Below are positions 48,043 to 59,200 of a stretch of DNA of 64,000 nt, piece by piece. This DNA is from Alteromonadaceae bacterium Bs31 (GTDB taxonomy: Bacteria > Pseudomonadota > Gammaproteobacteria > Pseudomonadales > Cellvibrionaceae). Numbering within the stretch: position 1 is the stretch's first letter; each line of letters begins with the position of its first letter. Where the stretch lies: contig FXAI01000003.1 of NCBI GenBank assembly GCA_900177435.1, positions 441,254 through 505,253 on the forward strand, in the 5' to 3' direction. The position numbers were made by a program, and so were the translations under genes. The notes below the pieces were generated by a model. It was not told where the DNA came from. It made no database searches and worked only from the letters and a program-made list of their open reading frames with translations.

Positions 48043-49287
48043 TTATTCGTCTTGCAGGGCGATAACGGGGTTAACGCCAGCCGCTTTCTTTGCCGGCAAA
48101 ATAGATGCAAACGCGCCTGCAAGTAACAACACCACAATCGCCCACATTGCCGTGGAAAAACTCACTTCTGGGTTCATAAATGTTTTGCTGGCCTCTGGCG
48201 TAAACCTGGCTACCAGCTCAATAGTAAAGACACCCGCAACCAGCCCCAGATAACCCGCCACAAAGGTGATAACCAGTGACTCTTGCAATATGGCCCCAAC
48301 AATCGACCCAGGTGTTGCACCAATGGCTTTGCGAATACCAATTTCTTTGGTACGTTCCTTCACCGAAATAAGCATAATATTTCCCACCCCCACAACACCG
48401 GCGATGATGGTTCCAATAGCCACAAACCAACTGAACGCGGCGATGCCTTTAAATAGCCCCTGTACATTCTGGTAGCTTTCCTGTGCGTTCCAACTGCCTA
48501 TCACACCCACATCGTCCGGGTGAATACGGTGACGGGATTTTAAAAGGCTAATCACTTTATCTTCTGCCAGATTGGCATCAATGCCGGGCTTGGGGGTTAT
48601 CATCATGCTGTGCACTCGATCGCCCTGATTAAACGTTTTCCTGATTGTACTATGCGGTAAAAACACCCGTCTTAAGTCGTTTTGCGCCCAGTCATTTAAG
48701 GCCGATGGGCGCACCACTCCCACGATCTGAAACTGTACGCCCAGTATTTTTATCTGCTTGCCAACGGCAGTAGCATTTTCACCGAATAAGATCTCGCGCA
48801 CGGTCTCGCCGATAACAACATTTTTTCGCTCTTCTTTTAAATCCAGGGCATTAATAAAGCGGCCTTCCGATAGGCGATAGTCCTTTGCTGTAAAAAATAC
48901 CGGCCAGTTTCCAGAAATACGGAAAGTATCACCCTGCACACCGTGAGAAACATACTGGTCCCCCATGCCATTAGCGGGCGCCAGCAGGTCTACTTCATTC
49001 AACCTTAAAATAGCCGCCATATCATCATCGTTCATCCGAATATAGCGGCCTTTAGTGAGGCCCTTGTAGGGAATACTGGTGGGCCGACCAGACCAAAGGT
49101 AAATGGCATTTTTCAAACTACCCATACTGGCATTGGCTCCATTTTCCAGGCCCTTGCCGGCAGCGAGCAAATTGACCAGCATAAAAATACCCCAGAACAC
49201 ACCAAAGGCCGTTAATACCGCGCGCAACTTGTGACGGGCCACACTATCAAATATTTCCTGCCAAATATCGCGATCTAAAATATACAT
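48043..49287 (-). CDS. MacB-type ABC permease (FtsX fold)
   Basis: 414 residues. N-terminal helix, periplasmic MacB-like domain (about 45-270), three C-terminal helices, motif SVKERTKEIGIRKAIGATPGSI before helix 3 region, as in the FtsX family. Works with the adaptor and ATPase around it. Two bases separate it from the next permease. Confidence 0.88.
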   Translation of the reverse strand: MYILDRDIWQEIFDSVARHKLRAVLTAFGVFWGIFMLVNLLAAGKGLENGANASMGSLKNAIYLWSGRPTSIPYKGLTKGRYIRMNDDDMAAILRLNEVDLLAPANGMGDQYVSHGVQGDTFRISGNWPVFFTAKDYRLSEGRFINALDLKEERKNVVIGETVREILFGENATAVGKQIKILGVQFQIVGVVRPSALNDWAQNDLRRVFLPHSTIRKTFNQGDRVHSMMITPKPGIDANLAEDKVISLLKSRHRIHPDDVGVIGSWNAQESYQNVQGLFKGIAAFSWFVAIGTIIAGVVGVGNIMLISVKERTKEIGIRKAIGATPGSIVGAILQESLVITFVAGYLGLVAGVFTIELVARFTPEASKTFMNPEVSFSTAMWAIVVLLLAGAFASILPAKKAAGVNPVIALQDE

Positions 49288-49289
49288 TT

Positions 49290-50552
49290 TTATTCTCGCA
49301 TTGCTTCAATAGGGTGTATTTTTGCCGCGTGTAAAGCCGGTGCCAAACCTGCCAGTGCGCCGCAGACCACCAAAATAACAATGGCTTTACTGGCCACAAA
49401 AATATCCACTTCCGGTGAGCGAAAGAAACCCATACTACCACCGGCACTTTCAACCGCCATGGCAACCAATTCTATTAAGCCAACACCAATAACCAGCCCG
49501 CAATAGCCAGCCATGGCGGTAACCATAATCGATTCAGTCAAAACCATCGTCACGATGGATAGAGGCGTCGCCCCCAAAGCCTTTCGCACACCTATTTCAC
49601 GGGTACGGTCTTTCACCGTGATAATCATAATGTTACTAATACCCACAATACCTGCGGCCAAAGTACCTAAACCCACAAACCAGATAAATGCCGATATAGC
49701 GCCAAAGACCCGGGTGGTTTCCTCTACCTGCTTGGCTTTGTTGCTGGCACGAATACCGCGCAGATCGTCCGGTGCAACCCGGTGGCGCTGCTGTAAAAAG
49801 CTGATCACATCGTCTTCGAGTTTGTAGGAATCCACACCCGGTTTTGGTGTCAGGGTGATCAAGCCTATTTTATTGCCGCGACCAAAGGTTTTCTGGAAGG
49901 TGGAAAGAGGAATGTATAAGCGCTCCGACATGCGCCCTTCTCGCCCGGGGTCATGAAATACGCCCACCACTTGCAGCACAATACCGTGAAAAGTGATCTC
50001 CTTACCCACCGCGTCCGCGTCTTTGCCAAACAAACGATCGCGCACAGCGGTGCCAATAATGGCAACCTTGCGCATCTCCGAAGTATCGAGCACATTCAGC
50101 GTTCTGCCAAAGGGGTAGTCTATAAAACGCTTTATATTAAAAAATTCGTCGGCTACACCCAGTACGCCATAAGCGCCTGATTTATTCTTGTAGGTTACAT
50201 TAATTGTTCGACGCCAGCGCTCCCCTGCTATGTTTTCGGTCGATAAATATTGAATATCGCTAAACTCCCTGCGCAAGGCGACCAGGTCGTCTTCGGTGAA
50301 CTCAACTTGACGCCCGTGTGGAATACCCTTGAAAGGAATAGCTGTTCTGCCGGAGTGAATCCAGATACTGGTTCGGTCGTCACTGCCAAAACCCGCTTCG
50401 ATGCCCTTTTCCAAGCCTCGCCCCGCACCCAAAAGCAGGATAAGCATTAGAATCCCCCAAAATACACCAAAGGCAGTAAGAAAGGTTCGCAGCTTATTTT
50501 TACGAAGGGTAAAAAATATTTCCTGAAGACTATCAACAAGCACTGTATACAC
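49290..50552 (-). CDS. Second MacB-type ABC permease (FtsX fold)
   Basis: 420 residues, same architecture as its neighbour: TVKDRTREIGVRKALGATPLS and a periplasmic MacB_PCD-like domain. GTG start. Two different permeases suggest a heterodimer. Follows the ATPase by three bases. Confidence 0.88.
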   Translation of the reverse strand: MYTVLVDSLQEIFFTLRKNKLRTFLTAFGVFWGILMLILLLGAGRGLEKGIEAGFGSDDRTSIWIHSGRTAIPFKGIPHGRQVEFTEDDLVALRREFSDIQYLSTENIAGERWRRTINVTYKNKSGAYGVLGVADEFFNIKRFIDYPFGRTLNVLDTSEMRKVAIIGTAVRDRLFGKDADAVGKEITFHGIVLQVVGVFHDPGREGRMSERLYIPLSTFQKTFGRGNKIGLITLTPKPGVDSYKLEDDVISFLQQRHRVAPDDLRGIRASNKAKQVEETTRVFGAISAFIWFVGLGTLAAGIVGISNIMIITVKDRTREIGVRKALGATPLSIVTMVLTESIMVTAMAGYCGLVIGVGLIELVAMAVESAGGSMGFFRSPEVDIFVASKAIVILVVCGALAGLAPALHAAKIHPIEAMRE

Positions 50553-50555
50553 CCA

Positions 50556-51224
50556 CTAGGTGTCGACCATAATCTGGCCGTCTTTTATATGAATTATGCG
50601 TTCCGTTTGCGTTGCTATATCGTCCTCGTGAGTAACGATAACAATGGTTTTACCACTGCCGTGCACTTGCTTGAATATAGCCATCACCTCCTTGGAGGTA
50701 ACGCTGTCAAGTGCACCTGTGGGCTCGTCTGCAAGTATCACTTTGGGGTCTGTCACCAGTGCGCGAGCAATGGCCACCCGCTGCTTCTGACCACCTGACA
50801 TTTCACCGGGCAAGTGAGTGCTGCGGTCTGCCAGGCCCACACGCTCCAAAAACTCTTCAGCGCGCTTGTTGCGTTCTTTGCGTGACACTTTTTGGTAGTA
50901 AAGAGGAAGGGCTACATTTTCAAGAGCGGTTTTAAAAGGCAGAAGATTGAATGATTGAAACACAAAACCAAGATGCTGATTACGCAGGCTGGCCGCCTGT
51001 TTTTCACTTAAATTTTGGATTGGGATTCCTGCCAGCTCGTAACGGCCTTGATCATAGCTGTCCAGAATACCGAGAATATTCAAGAGGGTAGACTTTCCCG
51101 AACCAGAAGATCCCATTATCGAGACCAACTCACCACTACCAATGTTGAGGTCAAGGCCTTTCAACACATGTAAGCGTTGAGAGTTCGTCCCGTAGGATTT
51201 ATGTATGTTTTGCAGGTTTATCAT
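50556..51224 (-). CDS. MacB/LolD-type ABC ATP-binding protein
   Basis: About 222 residues from the ATG at 51224. Walker A GSSGSGKST, Q-loop FVFQSFNLLPF, signature GEMSGGQKQRVAIARAL, Walker B VILADEPTGALDS. First gene of the four-gene set. Confidence 0.93.
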   Translation of the reverse strand: MINLQNIHKSYGTNSQRLHVLKGLDLNIGSGELVSIMGSSGSGKSTLLNILGILDSYDQGRYELAGIPIQNLSEKQAASLRNQHLGFVFQSFNLLPFKTALENVALPLYYQKVSRKERNKRAEEFLERVGLADRSTHLPGEMSGGQKQRVAIARALVTDPKVILADEPTGALDSVTSKEVMAIFKQVHGSGKTIVIVTHEDDIATQTERIIHIKDGQIMVDT

Positions 51225-51486
51225 AAAAAAGCAGTACACGCTTTAAAGCTATGATTTCAGCGCTTCCATCGCCTTATGGTTTTGAACACTGTATAGCTTT
51301 TGCCGTTGTGTTTTGGTGAATACACCTAATTCTGGCAGTACTATCAATCGAGCACAATCGTGCACAGAAGCAAATGTGTCGACGAAAGACCTTGTAGTCA
51401 GATAAACTATAACACCAAGGTTCAAGCTGCGCCTTCAAATAAACTCTTAAAGATGCCCGGCATCAAGAATAAATAAGGAGTTAAAG

Positions 51487-54366
51487 ATGCACTACTTTAC
51501 TACCCGCCTCTTACCGCTGTTTTCCGTCTTCATCGCCCTGCTTATGGCAGGCTCCCAGAGCTACGCCCTTGGCGACAAGCCCTACATAAGTGAAAAGAAC
51601 CGACGTGGCGCAGTTGCGCTGGTAAGCAAGAGCGCTACAGCACAAGTGTATGTAGACACCGCAGACCACAAGGGCGTTATTCGAGCTGTAGGTGATTTAC
51701 AGGCTGACTTTCACAGAGTCAGTGCTCAAACCCCTGCTATCGTCCACAATCAACAGGCGCTGGGTAAAGACGCGCTTATTGTGGGCACCATGGGTAAAAG
51801 CGCGCTTATCGACCAGCTTATCCTCGATAAAAAAATCGACCCCGCCGCTATTAGCGGCAAGTGGGACGCCTACCACTTACAAGTAGTGCACAAACCCTTG
51901 CCCGGCGTTGAACGCGCACTGGTAATTGCTGGAGCCAGTAAGCGCGGCACTATTTATGGCGTTTATGATGTTTCCGAGCAAATTGGCGTCTCTCCCTGGT
52001 ATTACTGGGCCGATGTTCCCAGCCAGCAGAAAAAAGAAATATACGCACTGAAAGGTACCCTCAAACAAGAAATTCCAAAAGTAAAATATCGCGGTATTTT
52101 TCTTAACGACGAAGCCCCTTCACTCAGTAGCTGGGTAGCCGAAAACCACGGTAACTACACCCATGAATTTTACGTAAAAGTATTTGAGCTGATGCTGCGC
52201 TTACGGGCCAACTACCTGTGGCCCGCCATGTGGAACAACGCCTTCTCCGACGACGATGTTAACAATATGATACTCGCCGACGAGTACGGCATTATTATGG
52301 GAACCTCCCACCACGAACCCCTGATGCGCGCGGACAAAGAGTGGAACCGTTATGGTGAAGGCCCCTGGGACTATGCCAGGAACCCGAAAAACCTTTACGA
52401 CTTTTGGCAGCAGGGGGTTGAACGGCATAAAAACTACGAGAGCCTTTACACCATTGCTATGCGCGGTCAGGAAGACCAGCCTATGAGCGAAACAGAAAAC
52501 ATCGAGTTGCTGGAACAAATTGTCGCCGATCAACGGGAAATTTTCGGCAAGGTGTTTGATGATCGCCCGGTGAGCGAGGTTCCCCAGGTATGGGCCTTAT
52601 ATAAGGAGGTTCAGTCCTATTATGAAAACGGCATGCGTGTGCCAGAGGATGTCATACTGCTTTGGGCGGACGACAACTGGGGCAATATTCGCAGGCTTCC
52701 TACGCCAGAAGAACGCAAGCGCGCGGGTGGCGCTGGTGTTTACTACCACCTGGATTATGTCGGAATGCCCTATTCCTATCGCTGGCTAAATGTTACGCCA
52801 ATAGCAAAAATCTGGGAGCAGATGAATCTCGCCTACCACTATGAGGCGAACCAAGTGTGGATTGTTAACGTGGGCGATTTAAAACCCATGGAATACCCCC
52901 TGGAGTTTTTTCTGCGCATGGCCTGGGACCCGGAGCGATGGCCGAAAACCCGCCTGGAGCAGTATGGCAAACTGTGGGCAACACGAGAATTTGGCAAACA
53001 ATATGCGGATGAAATTGAATGGCTGATGACCAGCTACACCCGACACAACGGTCGCCGTAAACCCGAAGGCATGGAGCCCGATACATACAGCCTGATAAAT
53101 TACAACGAAGCAGAGCGTATAGAAAAAGAATTAAAAGAAATGGTAGCGCGCGCAGAAGCACTTTACGAAAAAATGCCTGCGGAGAAAAAATCCGCTTACT
53201 TTCAGCTGGTACTTCACCCGGTAAAAGCCTCTGCAACCATTAGCTTTTTAAATATCGCCTTGGGCAAAAATCGCTTATACGCCAACCAGGCCCGAGCCAA
53301 TGCCAACGATTACGCAAATCTGGCCCAGCACTACTTTCAACAGGACGCAGAGCTGACACAACAGTACCACAGTATAAACGGCGGCAAGTGGAAGCACTTT
53401 ATGAACCAGCCGCACATTGGCTACACCTACTGGGACGCCCCCCAAGGTAACCAAATGCCAGTAAGCTACAACTACAACCCCGGCAACTATGGTGAACTGA
53501 GTATTGCCGTAGAGAACCACGTAGAAACCTGGCCAGCGATGGACGGGCAGGATTTATCCTTTGATTTAGTCGGCACGCAAACAAAAAAACTTGAGTTGTA
53601 TAACCGCGGCACCAAACCCTTCGGCTATACACTTAACGCCAGTGACGACTGGATTAAACTCAGCAGCACCAGCGGCACAATTACCAGCGCAGAAACCGTC
53701 GACGTTTCTATCGACTGGAAAAAACTGCCCGAGGGTGTGAGCGAAGGTTTAATCGTAGGGAAAGGCACCGCCTGGAACAGAGCGCACTTTAAAGTAGTAG
53801 CGTTCAAAGCTCCGGCCTCACTGCTTAAAAAGGCCAAGGGTTTTCTCGAAGCCGATGGTTATATTTCCATAGAAGCTGCCAGCGCCAGCAGAGGCAGTAA
53901 AGCAGAAGGTATTGGCTGGGAAGAAATTCCACTTCACGGCCGCACGCACAGCTCGATGTCCACCTTTCCCATTACCGACAAAAGCTTTGAGGACCCAGGC
54001 ACTGCACCTTACCTGGAATACGACGTAAGCTTTTTTCGCGAGGGTGAAGCCGAGCTGCATTTACTTCTGGCACCCAGCTGGCCCATATCACCCAACAGAG
54101 GGCTGCGCTATGCTGTGGCAATAGGGGATGAAAAGCCTCAGATTATTGACGCTCTGGATGGCTTTAATGGCACTGACGACAACTGGAAAAAAGTGGTAAA
54201 TGATGGTGTAAGGGTAAGCACCAGCAAGCATGTTATTAAACAGGCTGGCAATACTAAAATTCGCATCTATAGCGTAGACCCAGCGCTAACATTTCAAAAG
54301 ATCATCGTGGATACTGGCGGCTTAAAAGAGAGTTATCTGGGGCCGCAAGAGAGTGTGAGAAAATAG
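51487..54366 (+). CDS. GH115 alpha-glucuronidase
   Basis: 959 residues, typical length. Signal peptide ends SQSYALGD near 28. Central GH115 blocks: KVKYRGIFLNDEAPSLSSWV, NYLWPAMWNNAFSDDD, GIIMGTSHHEPLMR, WADDNWGNIRRLP and GMPYSYRWLNVTPIAKIWEQ. C-terminal beta-rich domain with AEGIGWEEIPLHGRTHSSM. Removes 4-O-methylglucuronic acid from internal and terminal xylose of glucuronoxylan. Excellent AAGGAG ribosome site. Complements GH3 and the xylose genes upstream. Confidence 0.94.
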   Translation: MHYFTTRLLPLFSVFIALLMAGSQSYALGDKPYISEKNRRGAVALVSKSATAQVYVDTADHKGVIRAVGDLQADFHRVSAQTPAIVHNQQALGKDALIVGTMGKSALIDQLILDKKIDPAAISGKWDAYHLQVVHKPLPGVERALVIAGASKRGTIYGVYDVSEQIGVSPWYYWADVPSQQKKEIYALKGTLKQEIPKVKYRGIFLNDEAPSLSSWVAENHGNYTHEFYVKVFELMLRLRANYLWPAMWNNAFSDDDVNNMILADEYGIIMGTSHHEPLMRADKEWNRYGEGPWDYARNPKNLYDFWQQGVERHKNYESLYTIAMRGQEDQPMSETENIELLEQIVADQREIFGKVFDDRPVSEVPQVWALYKEVQSYYENGMRVPEDVILLWADDNWGNIRRLPTPEERKRAGGAGVYYHLDYVGMPYSYRWLNVTPIAKIWEQMNLAYHYEANQVWIVNVGDLKPMEYPLEFFLRMAWDPERWPKTRLEQYGKLWATREFGKQYADEIEWLMTSYTRHNGRRKPEGMEPDTYSLINYNEAERIEKELKEMVARAEALYEKMPAEKKSAYFQLVLHPVKASATISFLNIALGKNRLYANQARANANDYANLAQHYFQQDAELTQQYHSINGGKWKHFMNQPHIGYTYWDAPQGNQMPVSYNYNPGNYGELSIAVENHVETWPAMDGQDLSFDLVGTQTKKLELYNRGTKPFGYTLNASDDWIKLSSTSGTITSAETVDVSIDWKKLPEGVSEGLIVGKGTAWNRAHFKVVAFKAPASLLKKAKGFLEADGYISIEAASASRGSKAEGIGWEEIPLHGRTHSSMSTFPITDKSFEDPGTAPYLEYDVSFFREGEAELHLLLAPSWPISPNRGLRYAVAIGDEKPQIIDALDGFNGTDDNWKKVVNDGVRVSTSKHVIKQAGNTKIRIYSVDPALTFQKIIVDTGGLKESYLGPQESVRK

Positions 54367-54409
54367 CTGCTTGATTAGCGATAAAGCCGAAGGAGGCGCT
54401 GATCAAAAA

Positions 54410-54441
54410 ACTTGGGAGCAGCTGAAAAACTGCTCCCAAGT
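54410..54441. terminator. Bidirectional terminator between GH115 and PL1
   Basis: Stem ACTTGGGAGCAG / CTGCTCCCAAGT (12 bp), eight-base loop, with A run before it (T run on the minus strand) and a short T stretch after. Confidence 0.9.
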
Positions 54442-54459
54442 ACTTTTGCGAAAAATTAA

Positions 54460-56187
54460 TTACTCAATGGCTTCGATCACCAAATCGTCAATGGTAATGG
54501 TTGCCTCACTTTCTGTACGCAAGGTAAGAAACGACGCATTAGTGGCAACAAAGCCAGGAACAGTTACGGTTTCGCCTGGGGTAAAGGTATCCAGGGCCAC
54601 TGAATAAAATTTCGAGTCGCCACCATGGATGGAGTTGGCCTGACCGGGAGTGTTGTTATCAACATAGAGGGCAAACTTTTTAGTGGTTGTACCCGCAACA
54701 CTCACCACCTTGAATTTCACCTGATAGGGCGAAGCCAAATCCAGCGCACCAGTAGTAACTGCATCACCCTCGGTGGTGGTAACTGCAGGGGTGGTATTTC
54801 CGATAGACACCCGCGCACCGGTAATGGTCAGTTCCTGCGCTGTAACTTCCACAGTGCCGGTTACCTTGTGATACATGGGCACACCCGTTCCACTGGCACC
54901 GCTCACATCGCGATAGGCGGCACTTAATAATTCATCCGCATCTGCAGCGGCAAAGTTCTCTGAATAGGGCAAAGTCACATCACCCGGTACGGCTGGCTCC
55001 GGTGTTGGAATCTCACCTGCGGGGGTTTCCGGGTCTGGAATATCAACTGAACTTTGGTCGATTTTTCCTACACCGGCATTGGCCATAACATGCGCTTTAA
55101 CACCGTCCACCGCATCGAGCGTGTAGTTATAAGGAACCGTAATACTTGTGTCGTTACCAGTAACGCCATCCGGCCCGGCAGTAGCTTCATCTGCATCCGG
55201 GGCTGTCCAGTTTACCCCGGTAAACTCGTTACCGATGGAATTCCAGTAACCGATGTCGCTCGAATAAAATGAGACGATAGGGTTTTGTGTATTCTCAAAT
55301 ACATTGTTTTCTACCAGAATTTTTGCGCCCATGCGCGAATTAATGGCGGTGGAATTAATGTCTTTGTAATAGTTGTTATAGATGTGGCCCTGGCCGAAGC
55401 GGAATAAGGGTACACGGGATTCCAGTTTTTCGAAGTAATTATGATGGAAGGTAATTTTTCGATCACCGCTGTCATTATCGCTACTGCCATGCAAACTGGC
55501 TTTCCAGTGGTTGTGAATATAGTTGTACGAGATAGTGATATTTTCCGCACCATTCTTGGTGTCCAGCAAACCGTCGTAATAGTCTTTATCCACTGCGAGG
55601 CTGCCGTAAAGCTCGTTGTGGTCGATCCAGATATTACTGGTGGTTGTACCGTTATCGTCGCCTTCAATAGAAATGGCGTCTTTACCCGAGGTAAGTACCT
55701 CGTGAATTTTCAGGTTTTGAATAATAATATTGTTGGCTCGGCGAATACTAATGCCAATACCATCGAACTCACCACGATCCGCCACACCGATAATGGAAAC
55801 ATTGTCCATGTCTTTAATCTGAATAGAACCACCGGTACCGGTATTAAAATCGGTGATGGTGCCATCGACGTATATGGTAATCGGGCTATTGGAGTCATTT
55901 GCATCGTCCAACAACTGCTGCAAATCTGCACCGTTGTTCACGGTGTAGCTGTTGCCATCGGCGCCGCCTTTCAAATCAAAGTTATAACCGGCAAAGCCGC
56001 CATCACCCATTGGCTCGCCCGAAGGCTCCAAGCTGGGCTCAGTTGTTGGCTCAGTTGTTGGTTCTGTAGTTGGTTCTGTAGTCGGCTCAGCGGTAGGTTG
56101 CGTTCCGCCACCACCACCGGAAGACCCGCCGCAGGCGACAACGCCCGCAAGCAGGGACATTATTAATGCTAATTTGAACATCTTCAT
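54460..56187 (-). CDS. Pectate lyase PL1 lipoprotein with C-terminal beta module
   Basis: About 575 residues from the ATG at 56187 (GAGAG upstream); a longer frame to 56253 is unlikely. Lipobox GVVACGG. PTTE-repeat linker, then PL1 parallel beta-helix (about 70-380): Ca2+ site in IWIDHNELYG / DYYDGLLDTKNGA, HWKASLHG lysine, and the catalytic arginine in SRVPLFRFGQGHIYNNYY. A C-terminal 160-residue beta domain (SENFAAADADELLSA...) may bind carbohydrate. Cleaves polygalacturonate by beta-elimination at the cell surface. Confidence 0.92.
   Translation of the reverse strand: MKMFKLALIMSLLAGVVACGGSSGGGGGTQPTAEPTTEPTTEPTTEPTTEPSLEPSGEPMGDGGFAGYNFDLKGGADGNSYTVNNGADLQQLLDDANDSNSPITIYVDGTITDFNTGTGGSIQIKDMDNVSIIGVADRGEFDGIGISIRRANNIIIQNLKIHEVLTSGKDAISIEGDDNGTTTSNIWIDHNELYGSLAVDKDYYDGLLDTKNGAENITISYNYIHNHWKASLHGSSDNDSGDRKITFHHNYFEKLESRVPLFRFGQGHIYNNYYKDINSTAINSRMGAKILVENNVFENTQNPIVSFYSSDIGYWNSIGNEFTGVNWTAPDADEATAGPDGVTGNDTSITVPYNYTLDAVDGVKAHVMANAGVGKIDQSSVDIPDPETPAGEIPTPEPAVPGDVTLPYSENFAAADADELLSAAYRDVSGASGTGVPMYHKVTGTVEVTAQELTITGARVSIGNTTPAVTTTEGDAVTTGALDLASPYQVKFKVVSVAGTTTKKFALYVDNNTPGQANSIHGGDSKFYSVALDTFTPGETVTVPGFVATNASFLTLRTESEATITIDDLVIEAIE
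56036..56095 (-). repeat. 12-bp repeats coding the PTTE linker
   Basis: Five units of about 12 bp (first two identical) encode Pro-Thr-Thr-Glu repeats between lipobox and catalytic domain. Confidence 0.85.
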
Positions 56188-56213
56188 TTGTTGTCTCTCT
56201 TTGTTAATAACGG

Positions 56214-56238
56214 AAAAAGGCCGGCGCGAGCCAGCCTT
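56214..56238 (-). terminator. Terminator between pectin methylesterase and PL1
   Basis: In the minus-strand RNA, AAGGCUGGC pairs with GCCGGCCUU (one G:U) around a UCGC loop, followed by U's. Suggests separate or attenuated PL1 expression. Confidence 0.75.
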
Positions 56239-56258
56239 CGTCCCTGAACACAAAAATA

Positions 56259-59200
56259 TTATTGCGTAATTGTAATATCCTCAAAGGTAAAGCTTTGTTC
56301 ATCGCTACCGTTGGGCGCTGCAAACAGACCTACTTTGAGGGAGTCCGGTAAGCTGGTGAAGGTACCGCCACCCAAGCCGGTGTAGGTAGCGCCACCGTCC
56401 GTTGAATAGGACCCAGTGTATTCCTGCCCTGATCTTACCAGTTTAAGGTAGAGCTGGTCTCCAGCCGTTACCGCATCACTCCCGGTTTTTGCCCAAGAGC
56501 CGTCGGAGGCGAGTACATGACCGTAGGTTGCCACCAACTGGGGGGTGCTATCTCCGGTTATGTCATTCACACTTACGTTGGCTAACAGGCCGTTGTGGTC
56601 CACATTGGCGGTATCGCACTCACACATTATGAGACCAGCCGGGAACTGATAGCTAGAGCTCTCGCGCAAGGTTCCAACAGATTTAACTTTGGCAGTGAGA
56701 GTAAAATCGCCAGTCACATCTTGCGATACAACATACATGGAGGTTTTCTGGCTCTCAAACTTACCACCGTCAGCAGTAAAGGTTACTTCGGTATCCGTCT
56801 GAGAAACAATACTTCCGGCGATGCCGGTGGTGGTTTTACCTAACTGGGTAGCATTGCCAGACCAGGTTTCCGCAGCAACGACATCACAGTCATCATCACT
56901 GCTATCACTGGGGTATGGGTCCCAGCCTTCGCCATTGTTATAAGAGGCAAATATCTGCGCGCGGTTGCAGAAACGTTCAGCCACTTCCGCCTCACTCAGC
57001 AGGTAGCAGCTGTCGCTATCGCCACAGCGGCTGCTGAGATCCAAAGGAGCACCTTGCAGGTCGGTGCTACCGTATTCACGCCAACCGGAATCTGCCGTTG
57101 CCGTCAGAGGGGTTGATGCAGGCTGCCCATTAATACCCAGGTACGCCCAGCCGATATCGGCAATGTGGTCGCCCATGGCGGTGTTGATGTAGGTTACGTG
57201 ATCGAACTTGGTGGTGTCACCGCCCGAACGCCCCAAGTGAGTTGTTCCCGCATCAATCACTATGCCAGCAGGGCCTGCAGCATGAGTGAGCGTTGAGTTA
57301 AGGAAGACAAAACCGGGGTCACTTGCACTTTTGTTGCGGGCCTGCACCAAATAGCCTCCGCTGCCACTACTTGCTTCTCCGGCATACTTGGAATCGCCCA
57401 GCGAACGAATTTCACTCTGCTCAAATACAGTTGCCACACTGTAGCCCCAGATGAAATCCACATTACCCGCAATCAGTGAGTCGTAGAACCAGTTGTAGCC
57501 CTTAAGTTGCAGAGTATCCTGCTCGGAGATAAAAGCAGCCTGTTTAGCAATAAGACGATTACTGGAGTTGAAGTAAATGGTTTCGGCCTGATCGCCTCCT
57601 GCGGTCGTGCGCAGGTGAGTGTTCTTCAACGTTAAGGTTTCCAGGGTAAGCATATCTACGCCTTCAACCAGAAACAGACTACGTCCACCACCAGGCGCGG
57701 AACCAGAAGGTGCACTAGAACCACTGCCACCATTAAGGCCTTCATAGTTTTCAGCCTCAACAACAGCGCCATCGCGGCTCTCACCAACAATGCTCAGGTT
57801 GTTTTTATCGCGCAGGAATAGCAGTTCGTTGTAGCTGCCATCCTGAAGGTTAATGGTAAATTCAGCGTCTTTATCGGCATTTTCCATCACCCAGTCCAAG
57901 GCGCCCTGCAGCGTGAGGAAGTCGGCGCTGGAACCATCGTCATCCACGGTCAAACTGGCAGCACTGCTGGCCGGACCGCTGGCTTTAGTGCTGAAAGTCC
58001 AGTTGGCATTGTCGCCCAGACCAACAAAGTCGACGCCGTTCAACTGAACACCGGTGGCCACATTTGGTCCAATTGCCACGTAGTAGTCTTTGGCATAATC
58101 AAGAGCCTGACTGTGTGGGGTAATCACCAGGTCGTTGCCATTAACCGTAATCAAGGCCGCGTTAACCACACGAACATTACTCTGACCGGCATAACCCAGC
58201 TCCTCAGTTTCGCCCATCACCTTAATGCGATCGACAACTTCATCATTAGAGGCATCGAAAATACGTACTTCTCCTGTTGTTCCAAGCGATGGCACGTCAT
58301 CAAAGGTAATAGTGAGAGTAGAATCGATGTATTCGTCCGTGGAAGTGGGGCTCAAGCGTGCACTTACATCACCGTAGTCAGTCGTCGGCATAATCCAGGC
58401 CGGTTCGATTTCCGCAGAGATTACGCGCTGTACGCTGGAATCAGACCCTGCCGTAAAAGTAATGCTCGCTTGCCCTGCTGCCTGTGGCGTGAGGGTAACT
58501 GCATTGCCATCGGCGGCAACGCTCACCACACTCTCGTCACTGGAGCTCGCAGAGAAAGTATCCGGTGTGGTGCCGTCGCTTTGAAGGGCGGTAACATTGA
58601 CTACCAGAGGGTCGCCGTCAGCAGCGGTAAGCCAGCTGCTATCGCTGTAGTCCAATTGCAACTGCACGGGCTTAACGGCCGGGTCGCCTACTTTCACGTA
58701 GTCAATTTCAAAAGAGCGGTTGAAGGTGAAAAAGCCGATTAATCCTGCATCGTCATAGAGAGCGTCCGGATCGGTCCACTCGCCTTGCTGTACACCGTCG
58801 AGGTAGGTGGTGAGGGTTGAACCAACCACATCAACACGAACGGTGTACCAGACGCCATCGGTAGCACCTATCGTACCCAGCTCGACAGGCTGCTTCACTT
58901 GAGACGCGCGGTTAATACCACCCGTTGGGCTTGCGGTGCCTGCCTCTACCTGCGTGGATGCAGAGGAGTTTTGCATATTGAGGCCGCCGTAATACCACTC
59001 TAATGGGGCCTGATAGCGAACCATGCCATAGAGGTATTTATTGCCGGTATTGCCGTTCTGGCGAGGGCGGATTTTGTATTCAACGAAATAATCGCTGTTA
59101 ACGCCACTAAACTCGGCAGCTTTAACCAGAATGAGTTCACCCTCGTTCAACTCGCCGCGAGTGCCGGCGGTAAAACGAAGCGATTTGCCTGCAGTACCTT

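Noticed and set aside
55441-56166. 241-codon plus-strand open frame
   Set aside because: Antisense to the PL1 gene; low-complexity repeats from the PTTE linker keep it open. No recognisable protein.
58113-58742. 209-codon plus-strand open frame
   Set aside because: Antisense to the CE8 gene, which has clear domains; no homology seen.
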